Source of the DNA: Alteromonas ponticola
GTDB lineage: Bacteria > Pseudomonadota > Gammaproteobacteria > Enterobacterales > Alteromonadaceae
Assembly: GCF_012911815.1 (NCBI RefSeq)
Contig: NZ_JAATNW010000005.1
Location: 248,001-312,000, forward strand
Length of the DNA stretch: 64,000 bases
Direction of reading: 5' to 3'
Each line of letters starts with the position of its first letter. Within the stretch, counting starts at the first letter, position 1. The notes under the pieces were generated by a model. That model was not told where the DNA came from. It made no database searches and worked only from the letters and a program-made list of their open reading frames with translations. Below, piece after piece: positions 16,607 to 26,249 of this stretch. Made by a program: the position numbers and the translations under genes.

Positions 16607-17965
16607 TTACAGCAAAAACAGTGTTGCGGTACCCAAAAAGGCAAAAATTCCCACCACATCGGTAATGGTGGTGAGTATTACACTACCCGCAAGCGCAGGG
16701 TCAATTTTAAGTTTCTTCATCACAATAGGCAGTGTAGCCCCTGATAACGCTGCTGCAACCATATTCACCATCATCGCGAAAGCGATAATCGTTCCCAGCA
16801 TGAAATCCTGTTTCCATACGGCAATAACTGAAGCTATTAGTACGGCCCAGATTATCCCGTTGAGAAAGCCTATGGCCAGTTCCTTACTTATTAACCAGCG
16901 TGAGTTACTGGGATTGACGTGACCCAGCGCCATACCCCGAATGACTAACGTTAATGTTTGGTTGCCGGCCACACCACCCATGCTGGGGACAATGGTATTT
17001 AAGATAGCAAGCACCGCCAACTGACTGAGCGTCGCTTCAAATAAGTCACTTACCGCAGCGGCCATCAAAGCTGTGAATAAATTAACCCCTAACCAGATTG
17101 AACGTCGTTTGGTACTTTTTAAAACCGGAGCAAAGGTGTCCTCTTCATCATCTAAACCTGCCATGCTCATCATGGAATGTTCTGCATCTTCACGAATAAT
17201 ATCGACCACATCGTCAATGGTGATACGTCCGACCAGACGGTGCTTCTCATCGACTACGGGTGCTGACAACCAGTTGTAGCGCTCAAATAAACTGGCCACC
17301 TCATCATCAGGCATGTTTACCGGGATAGCTTCAGACTCTTCATCCATGACTGCTGACACTTTATCGTCAGGCGCCGCTGTGAGTAATCGGGTAAGTGGTA
17401 CCAGACCGACCAGATTATCTGTGCGATTCACCACATAAAAGGTATCGGTGTTTTCGGGCAAATCGCCCTTCAAGCGTAAATACCTGAGCACCACATCAAC
17501 CGTTACGTCAGGACGTAAGGTGATGGTGTCGGTATTCATTATAAAGCCAGCGGTTTCTTCACCGTAGGAAAGGGCCTGCTCGGCACGTAAGCGATCTTGC
17601 GCATCCATAGACTGTAAGATGTCTTGCAAAACCTGATCGGGAAGACTACTGAGTGTTTCTGCCAGATCATCGGTGTCCATTTCTTCCAATGCGTCCACCA
17701 CATTGGCTGGCATCATTTTTCCAATGATACCGTTACGGACGTCTTCCGATAGTTCTTCGAGCACATCGCCGTGAAAGTCGGCGTCCAGCAACTCCCAAAG
17801 GTCATCACGGGTTTTTACCGGACTGGACTCGAGAATAAGGGCTGTATCACTGGGCGGGAGTTCGTGCAGTAGTTTTCGCACAGATACAAAGCGACCATCT
17901 GCTAACGCAGCATTCAGCTTTTTTAACTGACTTTGAGCGTATTTGCTTTCAAGTGCTTCGGCCAC
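16607..17965 (-). CDS. mgtE: Mg2+ channel/transporter MgtE
   Basis: Homodimeric Mg2+-gated magnesium channel of the inner membrane. The 452-residue protein has an N-terminal superhelical domain (about 1-130, with the repeated VLEELSEDVRNGIIGKM and ALEEMDTDDLAETLSSLPD) and two CBS domains (about 137-255). A five-helix pore domain comes from about 285, with PSMGGVAGNQTLTLVIRGMALG, a signature of the family. The acidic residues of the N and CBS domains that sense Mg2+ are abundant here. Confidence 0.95.
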   Translation of the reverse strand: MAEALESKYAQSQLKKLNAALADGRFVSVRKLLHELPPSDTALILESSPVKTRDDLWELLDADFHGDVLEELSEDVRNGIIGKMMPANVVDALEEMDTDDLAETLSSLPDQVLQDILQSMDAQDRLRAEQALSYGEETAGFIMNTDTITLRPDVTVDVVLRYLRLKGDLPENTDTFYVVNRTDNLVGLVPLTRLLTAAPDDKVSAVMDEESEAIPVNMPDDEVASLFERYNWLSAPVVDEKHRLVGRITIDDVVDIIREDAEHSMMSMAGLDDEEDTFAPVLKSTKRRSIWLGVNLFTALMAAAVSDLFEATLSQLAVLAILNTIVPSMGGVAGNQTLTLVIRGMALGHVNPSNSRWLISKELAIGFLNGIIWAVLIASVIAVWKQDFMLGTIIAFAMMVNMVAAALSGATLPIVMKKLKIDPALAGSVILTTITDVVGIFAFLGTATLFLL

Positions 17966-18086
17966 GGCAAGAACAACTTATTGATTGAACTGATTAAAGT
18001 AAATTATCGCATACAGATAAGCAAAAGGGCTAATACGATTTGTATAAATATCAATGATTAATGTTGATTTCGCGTAGCGAAGGGGA

Positions 18087-18365
18087 TTATTCCGCTTCGT
18101 TAAACCGTTCAGCAATCAGCGCTGCAATGGCATCGACTGCCTGTCGAGCATCATCACCTTCGCCCACCACCTGTACCTGCTCACCTTTGTGGCTTTCCAG
18201 CATCATTAAGCCCAACACACTGTTAGCATTAGCTTCTTTGTCACTCTTGTGCAGGGTGACCGTAGCTTTAAACTGGTTCGCCAATTGCACCAGTTGAGTG
18301 GCAGCGCGGGCATGTAAGCCAAGCTTGTTCTCGATGGTGACGGTTTTTTCGGCCCGCTGACTCAT
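18087..18365 (-). CDS. ptsO: Nitrogen-PTS phosphocarrier protein NPr (HPr family)
   Basis: HPr-like phosphocarrier that passes phosphate from EI-Ntr (PtsP) to EIIA-Ntr. The product has 92 residues; the active histidine is H18 in NKLGLHARAATQLVQLA, and the second signature is NSVLGLMML. It overlaps rapZ by 4 bases and is the last gene of the rpoN-hpf-ptsN-rapZ-npr set. This context identifies it as NPr rather than sugar-PTS HPr. Confidence 0.93.
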   Translation of the reverse strand: MSQRAEKTVTIENKLGLHARAATQLVQLANQFKATVTLHKSDKEANANSVLGLMMLESHKGEQVQVVGEGDDARQAVDAIAALIAERFNEAE

Positions 18366-19207
18366 TGATTCAGTTCTCGGTGTCGAATTTGCACATCTGG
18401 GTGGATATCGCTAAATACTTTGGCTAATGATTCGGCCACATAGACCGAGCGATGTTGACCGCCAGTGCAGCCGATGGCAATGGTAACGTAACTACGGTTG
18501 TTGCGTTCAAGGTGTGGCAGCCAGGTGGAGATCAGATTTTGAATCTGCCAGATGAATTTGGTCACAATGGGTTGCGATCCAAGAAAAATTTCAACTGGTG
18601 TATCTAATCCGGTTAAGTGCTTAAGATCCGGTTCCCAATGGGGGTTGGGTAAGAAGCGCGCATCAAATACGTAATCGGCGTCTTTAGGAATGCCGTGTTT
18701 GAAGCCAAATGACTCGAATACCAAAACCAGTCGGGAGCTTTTCTTGCCCAATATCCTTTCCCGGATGAGCTCGGCTAACTGATGCACAGATAACGAGTCG
18801 GTATCTATGTACAAGTCTGCGCGCTCAGCAATGGGTGCAAGAAGGTCAGATTCAGCACGAATCGCTTCAGAGAGCGATTTGTTAAGTTTTGTCAGCGGGT
18901 GCAAACGCCGTGTTTCACTGAAGCGTTTGACCAACATGTCATCACTGGCATCAATATAGACAATGGTCATCGCCCAGGATGAGGGCAGGTAATCCAGTAT
19001 CTCAACCAGTTCGGTCGGGTCGCGCGGCAGATTACGAACATCAATACTGACCGCGACCTGGTCATACTCATCCACCACCGTGTGAGTAAGGGTGGGAAGC
19101 AGGTTAACGGGAATATTATCGACACAATAATATCCTAAATCTTCGAGCGCACGCAAAGCGATAGATTTGCCAGAGCCCGAACGACCGCTGATGATAATAA
19201 GCTTCAA
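18362..19207 (-). CDS. rapZ: RNase adapter protein RapZ
   Basis: P-loop protein that in enterobacteria binds the sRNAs GlmY/GlmZ and hands GlmZ to RNase E, controlling GlmS. The 281-residue protein has a Walker A motif GRSGSGKS near residue 8. A C-terminal RNA- and amino-sugar-binding domain contains GCTGGQHRSVYVAE and a basic end (RNRSYVT, RHREL). Whether GlmY/GlmZ exist in this organism cannot be judged from this window. Confidence 0.94.
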   Translation of the reverse strand: MKLIIISGRSGSGKSIALRALEDLGYYCVDNIPVNLLPTLTHTVVDEYDQVAVSIDVRNLPRDPTELVEILDYLPSSWAMTIVYIDASDDMLVKRFSETRRLHPLTKLNKSLSEAIRAESDLLAPIAERADLYIDTDSLSVHQLAELIRERILGKKSSRLVLVFESFGFKHGIPKDADYVFDARFLPNPHWEPDLKHLTGLDTPVEIFLGSQPIVTKFIWQIQNLISTWLPHLERNNRSYVTIAIGCTGGQHRSVYVAESLAKVFSDIHPDVQIRHRELNQ

Positions 19208-19248
19208 AGCGTTTCTCCCCGATACGCGACTTCTTATAAATTATTTTT

Positions 19249-19692
19249 TTACGCTAACGCGATTAAGATATCATCACTGGTGGTGGCATTGCGAATGGCT
19301 TTTACCGTTTCTTTATCATTGAGCTTACTTGCGACCATCGCCAGAGTTTGCAAATGGCCTTCAGTCTGCTCTTCTGGAACCAGCAACGCAAAAAATATAT
19401 CCACTGGCTTATTGTCTATGGCATCAAACTCGATGGGGGGTTCACTGGTAACAACAATTGCAATGACCTTTTCCAGCCCTGGCAGTCTGCCATGCGGAAG
19501 CGCAATGCCATTACCAATACCTGTACTTCCCATCTTCTCCCGTGCGAGTAAACTACTGAGCACGGCGTTCTCTTCAATAGTGGGATTTTGTTCAGCAGCA
19601 GTTTTGCTGATAATTTCCAGAATTCGCTTTTTACTATTGCATTGAACCGCACATTTAGTGCGGTCCAAGCTTATGATGGTTTGAATATCCAT
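19249..19692 (-). CDS. ptsN: Nitrogen-PTS EIIA component PtsN
   Basis: EIIA-Ntr, a regulatory phosphoacceptor that affects potassium transport, sigma-54 genes and stress responses rather than importing sugar. The product has 147 residues; the phosphorylated histidine is H67 in GIGNGIALPHGRL. The downstream fold is a normal PTS EIIA-2 domain. It lies 8 bases after hpf on the minus strand. Confidence 0.95.
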   Translation of the reverse strand: MDIQTIISLDRTKCAVQCNSKKRILEIISKTAAEQNPTIEENAVLSSLLAREKMGSTGIGNGIALPHGRLPGLEKVIAIVVTSEPPIEFDAIDNKPVDIFFALLVPEEQTEGHLQTLAMVASKLNDKETVKAIRNATTSDDILIALA

Positions 19693-19700
19693 GGTAGGTA

Positions 19701-19988
19701 TTAATGTCTCTTCAGTTTTTCCTTGTGCTTAATCACCTGCCTGTCCAATTTGTCCACCATGCTATCAATAGCCGCATACATATCCGTATCTTCAGAGGAG
19801 GCAAACACATCTGCGCCACTTAAATGAACGGTCGCCTCTGCCTTTTGAGTCAACTTTTCAACATTCAGTATTACATGAACGTTCGAAATATGATCGAAAT
19901 GTCGCTCCAATTTACTAAATTTGGTATCGACATAGTTACGCAACGAATCAGTAATTTCGACGTGATGACCGGTAAGGTTGATTTGCAT
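19701..19988 (-). CDS. hpf: Short ribosome hibernation promoting factor HPF
   Basis: Binds the decoding centre of stationary-phase ribosomes and favours 100S dimers. At 95 residues it is the short form, an S30AE domain with MQINLTGHHVEITDSLRNYVDTKFSKLERHFD at the N terminus and a basic C terminus. As in E. coli, it lies immediately downstream of rpoN. Confidence 0.95.
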   Translation of the reverse strand: MQINLTGHHVEITDSLRNYVDTKFSKLERHFDHISNVHVILNVEKLTQKAEATVHLSGADVFASSEDTDMYAAIDSMVDKLDRQVIKHKEKLKRH

Positions 19989-20048
19989 ATTTCGTCTTCC
20001 TTATGTTTTACTGCCTTAGAGTTTGACCTTTACTTTCAATAGGTTAAA

Positions 20049-21527
20049 TCAAATAAGGCTTTTGCGTTGGTTAGACGGGGGGATCGATAGAGACTCCCGG
20101 TATTTTGCTATTGTCCGCCGGGCAACTTGTATGCCTTGCTCGGCCAACAACTGAGCAATTTTGCTATCACTAAGCGGTTTGCTTGGCTTCTCTGCGGCAA
20201 CCAGCTTTTTAATTAATGCTCTGATAGCGGTGGATGAGCATTCTCCACCCGAGTCAGTAGCGACGTGGCTGGAGAAGAAATATTTCAACTCATAAATACC
20301 CCGAGGGGTATGCATGTATTTTTGTGTCGTAACCCGAGAAATAGTCGATTCGTGCATGTCGACCATCTCAGCGACGTCGTTAAGCACCATAGGCTTCATC
20401 ATTTCCGGTCCATGCTCAAAAAAGCCCATTTGTTGTTGAACAATACAATTGGCTACTTTGAGCAGGGTATCGTTCCGCGATTCAAGGCTCTTTATAAACC
20501 ATTTAGCTTCTTGCATATGTGAACGAATAAATTGCGAATCGCTGCTGTTTTTCGCGCGACGACTCATCGCGGCGTATTGCTGGTTAAGACTGAGTTTAGG
20601 TAAGCTGTCCGGGTTGAGTTCAACCACCCAGCGACCGTTTTTCTTCGCTACTGAGACATCGGGTATAACGTACTCGGGCTCTTTGGTGATCAATGCGCTG
20701 CCAGGTCTGGGATTGAGTGTTTGCAGCAGCTTCATGGCCTCTCGCAACTGGTCTTCTTTTAAGCGCGATTTGCGCATCAGCGTGCGGTAATCTTTGCTAC
20801 CAAGCAAATCAGCATAATCCTGAATAAGGACCTTCGCTTCTTCTAACCAAGGCGTGCTGGGATCGAATTGTTTCAGCTGCACCATCAAACATTCTTGTGG
20901 TGTGCGAGACCCTGAACCTATGGGGTCAAATAACTGGATGCGTTTTAGCACGCATTCAACTTCATCTTCCTCTATAGGATCGTCCATGTCTTCGTCGTTA
21001 ACTGATTGCAGAATGTCATCGACGGTTACAGTCAGATAGCCGGATTCATCTATCGAATCAATAATTGCAGTGGCAATCATGCGATCCGTTTCTGAAAACG
21101 GAGTGAGACGCATCTGCCATAACAAATGATCTTGTATGTTTTCGGTAGTCTCACCCTGAAATATCTGTTCGTCGTCATTAGTAGATGACATCGGTGCGGG
21201 AGCAGAAGAAGCGGAATAATACTCATCCCAAGTGCTGTCAATGGGAAGCTCGTCTGGCAAACCATTGTTTTCCAATGCTTCACCCGAATCTAAATTATCG
21301 CCCATCGCGTTTGCCGTTTGCGCCGAATCATCATTATCGATGTTATTTTTTTCAGCACTATCCTGTTCAGCTCCTTCGTCGACTTCCAATAGCGGGTTTG
21401 AGTCCAGTGCCTCCTGAATCTCTTGTTGAAGGTCAAGCGTTGACAATTGCAGCAATTTAATTGCCTGCTGCAATTGTGGCGTCATGGTTAACTGTTGACT
21501 AAATTTTAGTTGTAAAGATGGTTTCAT
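20049..21527 (-). CDS. rpoN: RNA polymerase sigma-54 factor RpoN
   Basis: Sigma factor for -24/-12 promoters that need AAA+ activators. The product has 492 residues. Region I is the glutamine/leucine-rich start ([31 protein letters not shown]) and an acidic region II follows. The core-binding region and the C-terminal DNA-binding part end with the RpoN box [10 protein letters not shown] that reads the -24 element. lptB lies upstream on the same strand, as in E. coli. Confidence 0.97.
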   Translation of the reverse strand: MKPSLQLKFSQQLTMTPQLQQAIKLLQLSTLDLQQEIQEALDSNPLLEVDEGAEQDSAEKNNIDNDDSAQTANAMGDNLDSGEALENNGLPDELPIDSTWDEYYSASSAPAPMSSTNDDEQIFQGETTENIQDHLLWQMRLTPFSETDRMIATAIIDSIDESGYLTVTVDDILQSVNDEDMDDPIEEDEVECVLKRIQLFDPIGSGSRTPQECLMVQLKQFDPSTPWLEEAKVLIQDYADLLGSKDYRTLMRKSRLKEDQLREAMKLLQTLNPRPGSALITKEPEYVIPDVSVAKKNGRWVVELNPDSLPKLSLNQQYAAMSRRAKNSSDSQFIRSHMQEAKWFIKSLESRNDTLLKVANCIVQQQMGFFEHGPEMMKPMVLNDVAEMVDMHESTISRVTTQKYMHTPRGIYELKYFFSSHVATDSGGECSSTAIRALIKKLVAAEKPSKPLSDSKIAQLLAEQGIQVARRTIAKYRESLSIPPSNQRKSLI

Positions 21528-21600
21528 CTACGTCTTATAAATGCTCTTGTACCCGTGTCTATCAAAGATGAAGCTGAAGCGAAAAAGATTCATGCCTTAA

Positions 21601-22326
21601 CTATAGCCTGAATTGTTCACCTAGGTATACATCGCGTACTTTCTGATTGCTTAATACTTGTTGTGCGTCGCCCTGGGCGATTAGTTCACCGTGGCTGACG
21701 ATATACGCCTTTTCACACACATCAAGCGTTTCCCGGACATTGTGGTCAGTTATGAGAATCCCTATACCACGGTCTCGTAAATGTTGAATAATCTTTTTTA
21801 TATCGTTTACCGAAATTGGATCAACCCCTGCAAACGGCTCATCAAGTAAAATAAATTGAGGATTAGCCGCCAACGCTCTCGCAATTTCAACTCTGCGTCG
21901 TTCGCCTCCAGAGAGACTCATGCCTGTACTATTACGTATATGGTTAATATTAAATTCATCAAGTAGCGCGTCAGCTTCTTCTTCCTGTTGTACCGCGGTT
22001 AACTCTTTCCGCGTTTGCAAAATCGCCATAATATTCTCGTGCACAGTAAGTTTACGGAATATAGAAGCTTCCTGAGGCAAATAACCAATGCCCTTTCGTG
22101 CTCGCTCATGCATTGGCAAGTGCGTGAGCTCAGTGTCGTCAATGTGAATTTTGCCTTTATTTGAAGACACTAACCCGACAATCATATAAAAAGTGGTGGT
22201 CTTGCCCGCGCCATTGGGACCCAATAAACCCACAATCTGGCCCGTGGAAACACTTAAGCTGACATCTAATACCACTTTTCTTGACTTATAAGCCTTCGCT
22301 AAGTGTTCCGCTCTTAATGTCGCCAT
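21601..22326 (-). CDS. lptB: LPS export ATP-binding protein LptB
   Basis: ATPase of the LptB2FGC transporter that pulls LPS from the inner membrane and pushes it across the LptA bridge. The product has 241 residues. Walker A is GPNGAGKTT, the signature [15 protein letters not shown], and Walker [13 protein letters not shown] with the H-loop ITDHNV. It starts 3 bases after lptA, completing kdsD-kdsC-lptC-lptA-lptB. Confidence 0.96.
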   Translation of the reverse strand: MATLRAEHLAKAYKSRKVVLDVSLSVSTGQIVGLLGPNGAGKTTTFYMIVGLVSSNKGKIHIDDTELTHLPMHERARKGIGYLPQEASIFRKLTVHENIMAILQTRKELTAVQQEEEADALLDEFNINHIRNSTGMSLSGGERRRVEIARALAANPQFILLDEPFAGVDPISVNDIKKIIQHLRDRGIGILITDHNVRETLDVCEKAYIVSHGELIAQGDAQQVLSNQKVRDVYLGEQFRL

Positions 22327-22329
22327 AAA

Positions 22330-22896
22330 CTACGGTTGTTCCTTATCTTGCTTAGACGCTTCATTTTCATTTTGTTCATTTATTTTTTTCACCGATTCGG
22401 GTCTGAATACGGTGGTCACGCGTCCCTGTGCATTTTCATCGTCACTGGTGGCAAGTAATTGCTCTTTATTCATGTCGTAACTGATGGTATCGCCTCTGAC
22501 CGAACTGGTATCCTGCTGCAACTGCGCATTACCTTTCAGCGAAATCATCCGTTTGTTCACTTCGTAACGAATTTCGTTGGCCTGGGCTTTCACCAAAGTG
22601 CCATCTTCCATTTTCTGCTGATAATTAGCCGGTTCACCTCGAGCAATAAAGATTTCTTTGCCTTCACCATTCGACGCATTTACTTCAACTTCGGTCGCAT
22701 CGATTTTCAGCGTTCCCTGAGTGATGCTCACCTCGTCCTTAAATATCGAAATTTTATTTTTGCCATCTACAAATTGCGATTTGGCATCAACCTTAATGGG
22801 TTGTTGAAAGTCTTTTGGACCTGCCTGACTTAAACAGGAAAGCAGGCTAAAGCTAATTATTAACAGTAGCTTTTGGGGCAAACGTCGTTTGAACAT
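22330..22896 (-). CDS. lptA: Periplasmic LPS-binding protein LptA
   Basis: OstA-fold beta-jellyroll that polymerises into the periplasmic LPS bridge between LptC and LptD. From ATG at 22896 (MFKRRLPQKLLLIISFSLLS) it has 188 residues with a signal peptide ending near SQA. The N-terminal jellyroll region QQPIKVDAKSQFVDGKNKISIFKDEVSITQGTLKIDA is typical. The start lies 44 bases inside lptC. An in-frame TTG at 22902 is less likely. The C-terminal tail is acidic and lysine-rich. Confidence 0.93.
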   Translation of the reverse strand: MFKRRLPQKLLLIISFSLLSCLSQAGPKDFQQPIKVDAKSQFVDGKNKISIFKDEVSITQGTLKIDATEVEVNASNGEGKEIFIARGEPANYQQKMEDGTLVKAQANEIRYEVNKRMISLKGNAQLQQDTSSVRGDTISYDMNKEQLLATSDDENAQGRVTTVFRPESVKKINEQNENEASKQDKEQP

Positions 22897-23428
22897 GGTC
22901 AATTAACTCATAATGTTTGGTACGTAAGTTAGCATTTAAGCCATTACTTTCTATAGTATAATCAATCCCCTGAATTGTAACAGGCTGGTCTGATACCATT
23001 TGTCTTGTATCAAGGTTAAGCTGAATATATTCAGTTTTGACTGATTTAATAAATTCATCCGGGCCGTCGCTGGTTAATTCGACATTTTTATCCAGCTGGA
23101 TAACATTTCCATTGTATAACGTACCTTCTTCGGCACTCACTTTCCATGGCGACTGATCTTGCTCAGCATATATTGAATATTGGGGCTGAGTGAAAGTTAC
23201 GAAACCCAGCAAGTCATAGTGTTCCATCGTTCGCGCGAAAACCTGATGATGGATATTGCCCGTCTCGTCATAAAGTGTCGTGGTGATATTTTTCGCACTA
23301 TACGCTGGTCTATGGGCATTTTCTTGCTGCAGGTTGGCGTTTTGTGGCGTCTCATTCATCCAGGTTGGAAGATAAACCAGTAACGACAACCCAAACAACA
23401 CCGCAATACTTAGCGTTAATCGACTCAT
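22853..23428 (-). CDS. lptC: LPS export protein LptC
   Basis: Bitopic inner-membrane protein that links LptBFG to LptA. The 191-residue protein has one N-terminal membrane helix (LTLSIAVLFGLSLLVYLPTW) and a periplasmic jellyroll (TLYDETGNIHHQVFARTMEHYD, then VQLDKNVELTSDG). It is weakly conserved in sequence; the context between kdsC and lptA makes the assignment firm. It starts within an ATGA overlap with kdsC. Confidence 0.93.
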   Translation of the reverse strand: MSRLTLSIAVLFGLSLLVYLPTWMNETPQNANLQQENAHRPAYSAKNITTTLYDETGNIHHQVFARTMEHYDLLGFVTFTQPQYSIYAEQDQSPWKVSAEEGTLYNGNVIQLDKNVELTSDGPDEFIKSVKTEYIQLNLDTRQMVSDQPVTIQGIDYTIESNGLNANLRTKHYELIDHVQTTFAPKATVNN

Positions 23429-23979
23429 ACGCTGGCACCGTGAATAGTGTTGAGCAAACCATTAGCCTGCAGCAGGGTATCAGACACTTCGCGCACAGCA
23501 CCAAAACCGCCACGGGTGCAGGTTATCCAATTTGCTTGTTGTTGTACGAGTGGATGCGCATCTGCTACTGCAATTTTAATGGCAGCGTGCGCGTACATGC
23601 CAAGATCTGGCATGTCATCACCTATGGCAGCAACTTCGCTAGTCGTGAGGTCGAGTTCCGAAAGAAGCCTGCTCGCTGCAATTCCTTTTTCTTCACACCC
23701 TTGAATAATATGTGGAACGTTTAAAGCTTCCATACGTTGTTGGACGATAGCTGACTGTCTTCCGGTAATTACGGCAACTTTTATGCCAATTTTACCAAGC
23801 GCTTTAACTCCGTAGCCGTCACGGGTATGAAATGCTTTAAGTTCTTCACCCTGGTTTCCAAGATAAATGCGCCCATCAGAAAAGACTCCATCGACATCGC
23901 ATAACAGCAGCTTGATGCCCTTAAGATGCTCGAAAAAGGCATCGTCCAGATTGGTGTAAAGCGTCTTGATTTGGCTCAT
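23425..23979 (-). CDS. kdsC: 3-deoxy-D-manno-octulosonate 8-phosphate phosphatase KdsC
   Basis: HAD-family phosphatase that yields free Kdo for lipid A core synthesis. The 184-residue protein has no cap domain, as expected for tetrameric KdsC. The nucleophile motif is LLCDVDGVFSDG (aspartates in DVD), motif II is VITGR and motif IV AIGDDMPDLGMY. It shares one base with the kdsD stop (TGATG). Confidence 0.95.
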   Translation of the reverse strand: MSQIKTLYTNLDDAFFEHLKGIKLLLCDVDGVFSDGRIYLGNQGEELKAFHTRDGYGVKALGKIGIKVAVITGRQSAIVQQRMEALNVPHIIQGCEEKGIAASRLLSELDLTTSEVAAIGDDMPDLGMYAHAAIKIAVADAHPLVQQQANWITCTRGGFGAVREVSDTLLQANGLLNTIHGASV

Positions 23980-24950
23980 CAGAGTACACCTGCTCTTAAT
24001 AACATGTGCATGTTGAAAGCGCCCACTGGTTGTTGTGACTCATCTACCACCATCAGTGCACTGATTTTATGCGCCTCCATTGTATTAAGGGCCTCAACAG
24101 CAAGGTCATCAGGGTGCACGGTTCTTCCACCTGAGGTCATGACATTTTGTACTTCAGTATGGTGAATATCAATTTGTGCATCCAGAATTCGTCGCAAATC
24201 CCCGTCAGTAAATATGCCCACCAGTTGATGGTTTTCATCAATGACGCCTGTCATGCCTAAGCCTTTCTTTGATATTTCTAATAATGCATCAGTTACCATA
24301 TCATGAGGCGATACCAGCGGTAACTGCTCGCCACGAAGCATAATATCACTGACTTTCAATAATAGTTTACGCCCCAGACTGCCGCCTGGATGAGAAAGAG
24401 CAAAGTCGTCAGAGGTAAAGCCTTTGGCGTCTAATAGCGCAATTGCCAGGGCGTCGCCCAGTACAAGCGTAACGGTGGTACTGGAAGTGGGTGCAAGGCC
24501 CAGCGAGCAGGCTTCTTTTTCAACTGAAATATCCAGCACGATGTCCGCATGACTACCCAGCGAACTGGAACGGCTGTTCGTCATGGCTATTATCGGCACC
24601 CCTAATCGTTTGACCACCGGCAGTATATTAAGTAGCTCAGCCGTTTCCCCACTATTCGAGATGGCTAATAAAATGTCGTCGTCGCCCAGCATGCCCAGGT
24701 CGCCATGGTTAGCTTCGCCGGGATGCATGAAAAAAGCGGGGGTTCCTGTACTGGCAAGGGTAGCGGCTATTTTGTTACCAATATGACCGGATTTGCCCAT
24801 GCCACTGACCACAACCTTGCCTTTGCAAGCTAACAATAGTTCACATGCGCTTTCGAATGCCTCACCTAATCGTGAAGACAATTGATTGATTGACTCCTGC
24901 TCAATGGTGATGACCTTTTTTGCCGATGAAATAAATGAAAACTCTGTCAT
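23979..24950 (-). CDS. kdsD: D-arabinose 5-phosphate isomerase KdsD
   Basis: Converts ribulose 5-phosphate to arabinose 5-phosphate, the first committed step to Kdo. The product has 323 residues. An N-terminal SIS domain carries VVSGMGKSGHIGNKIAATLASTGTP, HGDLGMLG and ISNSGETAEL; two C-terminal CBS domains follow from about residue 205. It lies 3 bases after the cation exchanger gene and starts the Kdo/Lpt run. Confidence 0.95.
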   Translation of the reverse strand: MTEFSFISSAKKVITIEQESINQLSSRLGEAFESACELLLACKGKVVVSGMGKSGHIGNKIAATLASTGTPAFFMHPGEANHGDLGMLGDDDILLAISNSGETAELLNILPVVKRLGVPIIAMTNSRSSSLGSHADIVLDISVEKEACSLGLAPTSSTTVTLVLGDALAIALLDAKGFTSDDFALSHPGGSLGRKLLLKVSDIMLRGEQLPLVSPHDMVTDALLEISKKGLGMTGVIDENHQLVGIFTDGDLRRILDAQIDIHHTEVQNVMTSGGRTVHPDDLAVEALNTMEAHKISALMVVDESQQPVGAFNMHMLLRAGVL

Positions 24951-24953
24951 GAC

Positions 24954-25910
24954 CTATCCAAACAGCCAATATTGATAAAACAAAAAGCTCATTACTAATA
25001 TAAAGCCTTCTTTACGATTAATCTGACGACGCCCTTTTAAGTCAAAACTGAACAAAAAGAGCATAAGGGTCAAGCCTAACATCACATACATATCACGCTC
25101 ATAGGCACCTTCTTCAAGTAGACCCGGGGCGATTAAGCCAGGCATGCCCAGTACCGCTAAAAGATTGAAAATGTTTGAACCAATAATATTGCCCAACGCC
25201 AGGTCGTCTTCACCTTTGCGCACAGCGGCGATACACGTTGCCAGCTCCGGTAGACTCGTACCCAGTGCAATGATAGTCAGTCCAATCACCAGATCGCTAA
25301 TGCCGAAATGACCTGCTATAAATACGGCGGATTCGACCAGAAACTGCGCGCTTAACGGTAATAATAATAAGCCCACACCAATCCATAACACTGCAGCGCC
25401 GGTGTTAACATCTTTGGGAATTTCATCGGCCGTTTCAGCCATTAGTGGGTCATTCTTATCTACCTGCAATGAAAGCCACGCCATACCGGCTAACACGAAG
25501 ATAAACAAACCGAAGAGAATCATGCCTTCAGATCGTGCCAACTCGCCATCAAACATGAAGCCCATTGCAATCAGCGTGATGATAATCAACACCGGCATCT
25601 CGCGTTTCAAGGTAATGGAAGAGACCACCAAGGGCTTGACCAAGGCTGTAATACCCAGCACTAAGGCCACATTGGTGATGTTAGAGCCCAACGCATTACC
25701 CACACCCGTATTCATATTTCCATTGGCAGACGCAATGGCAGACACGACAATTTCTGGTGCGGACGAGCCCATAGCTACAATGGTTAAACCAATCATCATC
25801 GGCGATACGCCAATATTGCGCGCCAGTGCTGAAGCGCCATATACAAATCGGTCTGCACTCCAACCTAAAACAATCAATCCCAAAATAAAGATAGTTATTT
25901 GTAAAAGCAC
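24954..25910 (-). CDS. yrbG: Calcium/sodium antiporter, YrbG family
   Basis: Ca2+/cation antiporter family membrane protein of 318 residues and about ten helices. It has two inverted alpha repeats carrying the family motifs: VAMGSSAPEIVVSAIASANGN with GNALGSNITN in the first half, and IALGTSLPELATCIAAVRKG with GNIIGSNIFNLL in the second. It is the first gene of the minus-strand kdsDC-lptCAB cluster and is divergent from mlaF, as in E. coli. Confidence 0.93.
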   Translation of the reverse strand: MLLQITIFILGLIVLGWSADRFVYGASALARNIGVSPMMIGLTIVAMGSSAPEIVVSAIASANGNMNTGVGNALGSNITNVALVLGITALVKPLVVSSITLKREMPVLIIITLIAMGFMFDGELARSEGMILFGLFIFVLAGMAWLSLQVDKNDPLMAETADEIPKDVNTGAAVLWIGVGLLLLPLSAQFLVESAVFIAGHFGISDLVIGLTIIALGTSLPELATCIAAVRKGEDDLALGNIIGSNIFNLLAVLGMPGLIAPGLLEEGAYERDMYVMLGLTLMLFLFSFDLKGRRQINRKEGFILVMSFLFYQYWLFG

Positions 25911-26249
25911 TCTATTTCACTTCTCACTTTCAACAGCAGGTGATTTTAGTAAGATTGTCGCAAAAACATAGGCTTTTGCCTAATTTAATTAAGCGATATC
26001 TCATTTGTTACATCCTATTTACATTCGTAAATTTCGAACATACCTTGTAACTTTTTGCTTTTGCCACGGCGACTTGAAAAAGCGTACAATAGCCTTATTT
26101 ATCGAACCGCGGTCGCGTACGTTTGAAGGGTAGCACATAATCGGCTCGGCAATTGCTAACCTTGCGGTTGTATTCTGCTGGCTTACGTGCACTGAACGCA
26201 AAGCCTGCTTTAATTAATTTATGCACACGTCAAGGATCGTACTGGTAAA
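25911..26249. other. Divergent intergenic region yrbG / mlaF
   Basis: 339 bases with no credible gene. It holds the mla promoter described separately and presumably the promoter for yrbG and the genes behind it. The stretch around 26107-26120 is rich in CG (CCGCGG palindrome) but I see no defined operator. Confidence 0.6.
26061..26090 (+). promoter_or_regulatory. Sigma-70-type promoter for the mla operon
   Basis: TTGCCA at 26061-26066 and TACAAT at 26085-26090 match the -35 and -10 consensus at 5 of 6 positions each with an 18-base spacer. The start would be near 26097, leaving a leader of about 150 bases before mlaF. Confidence 0.6.
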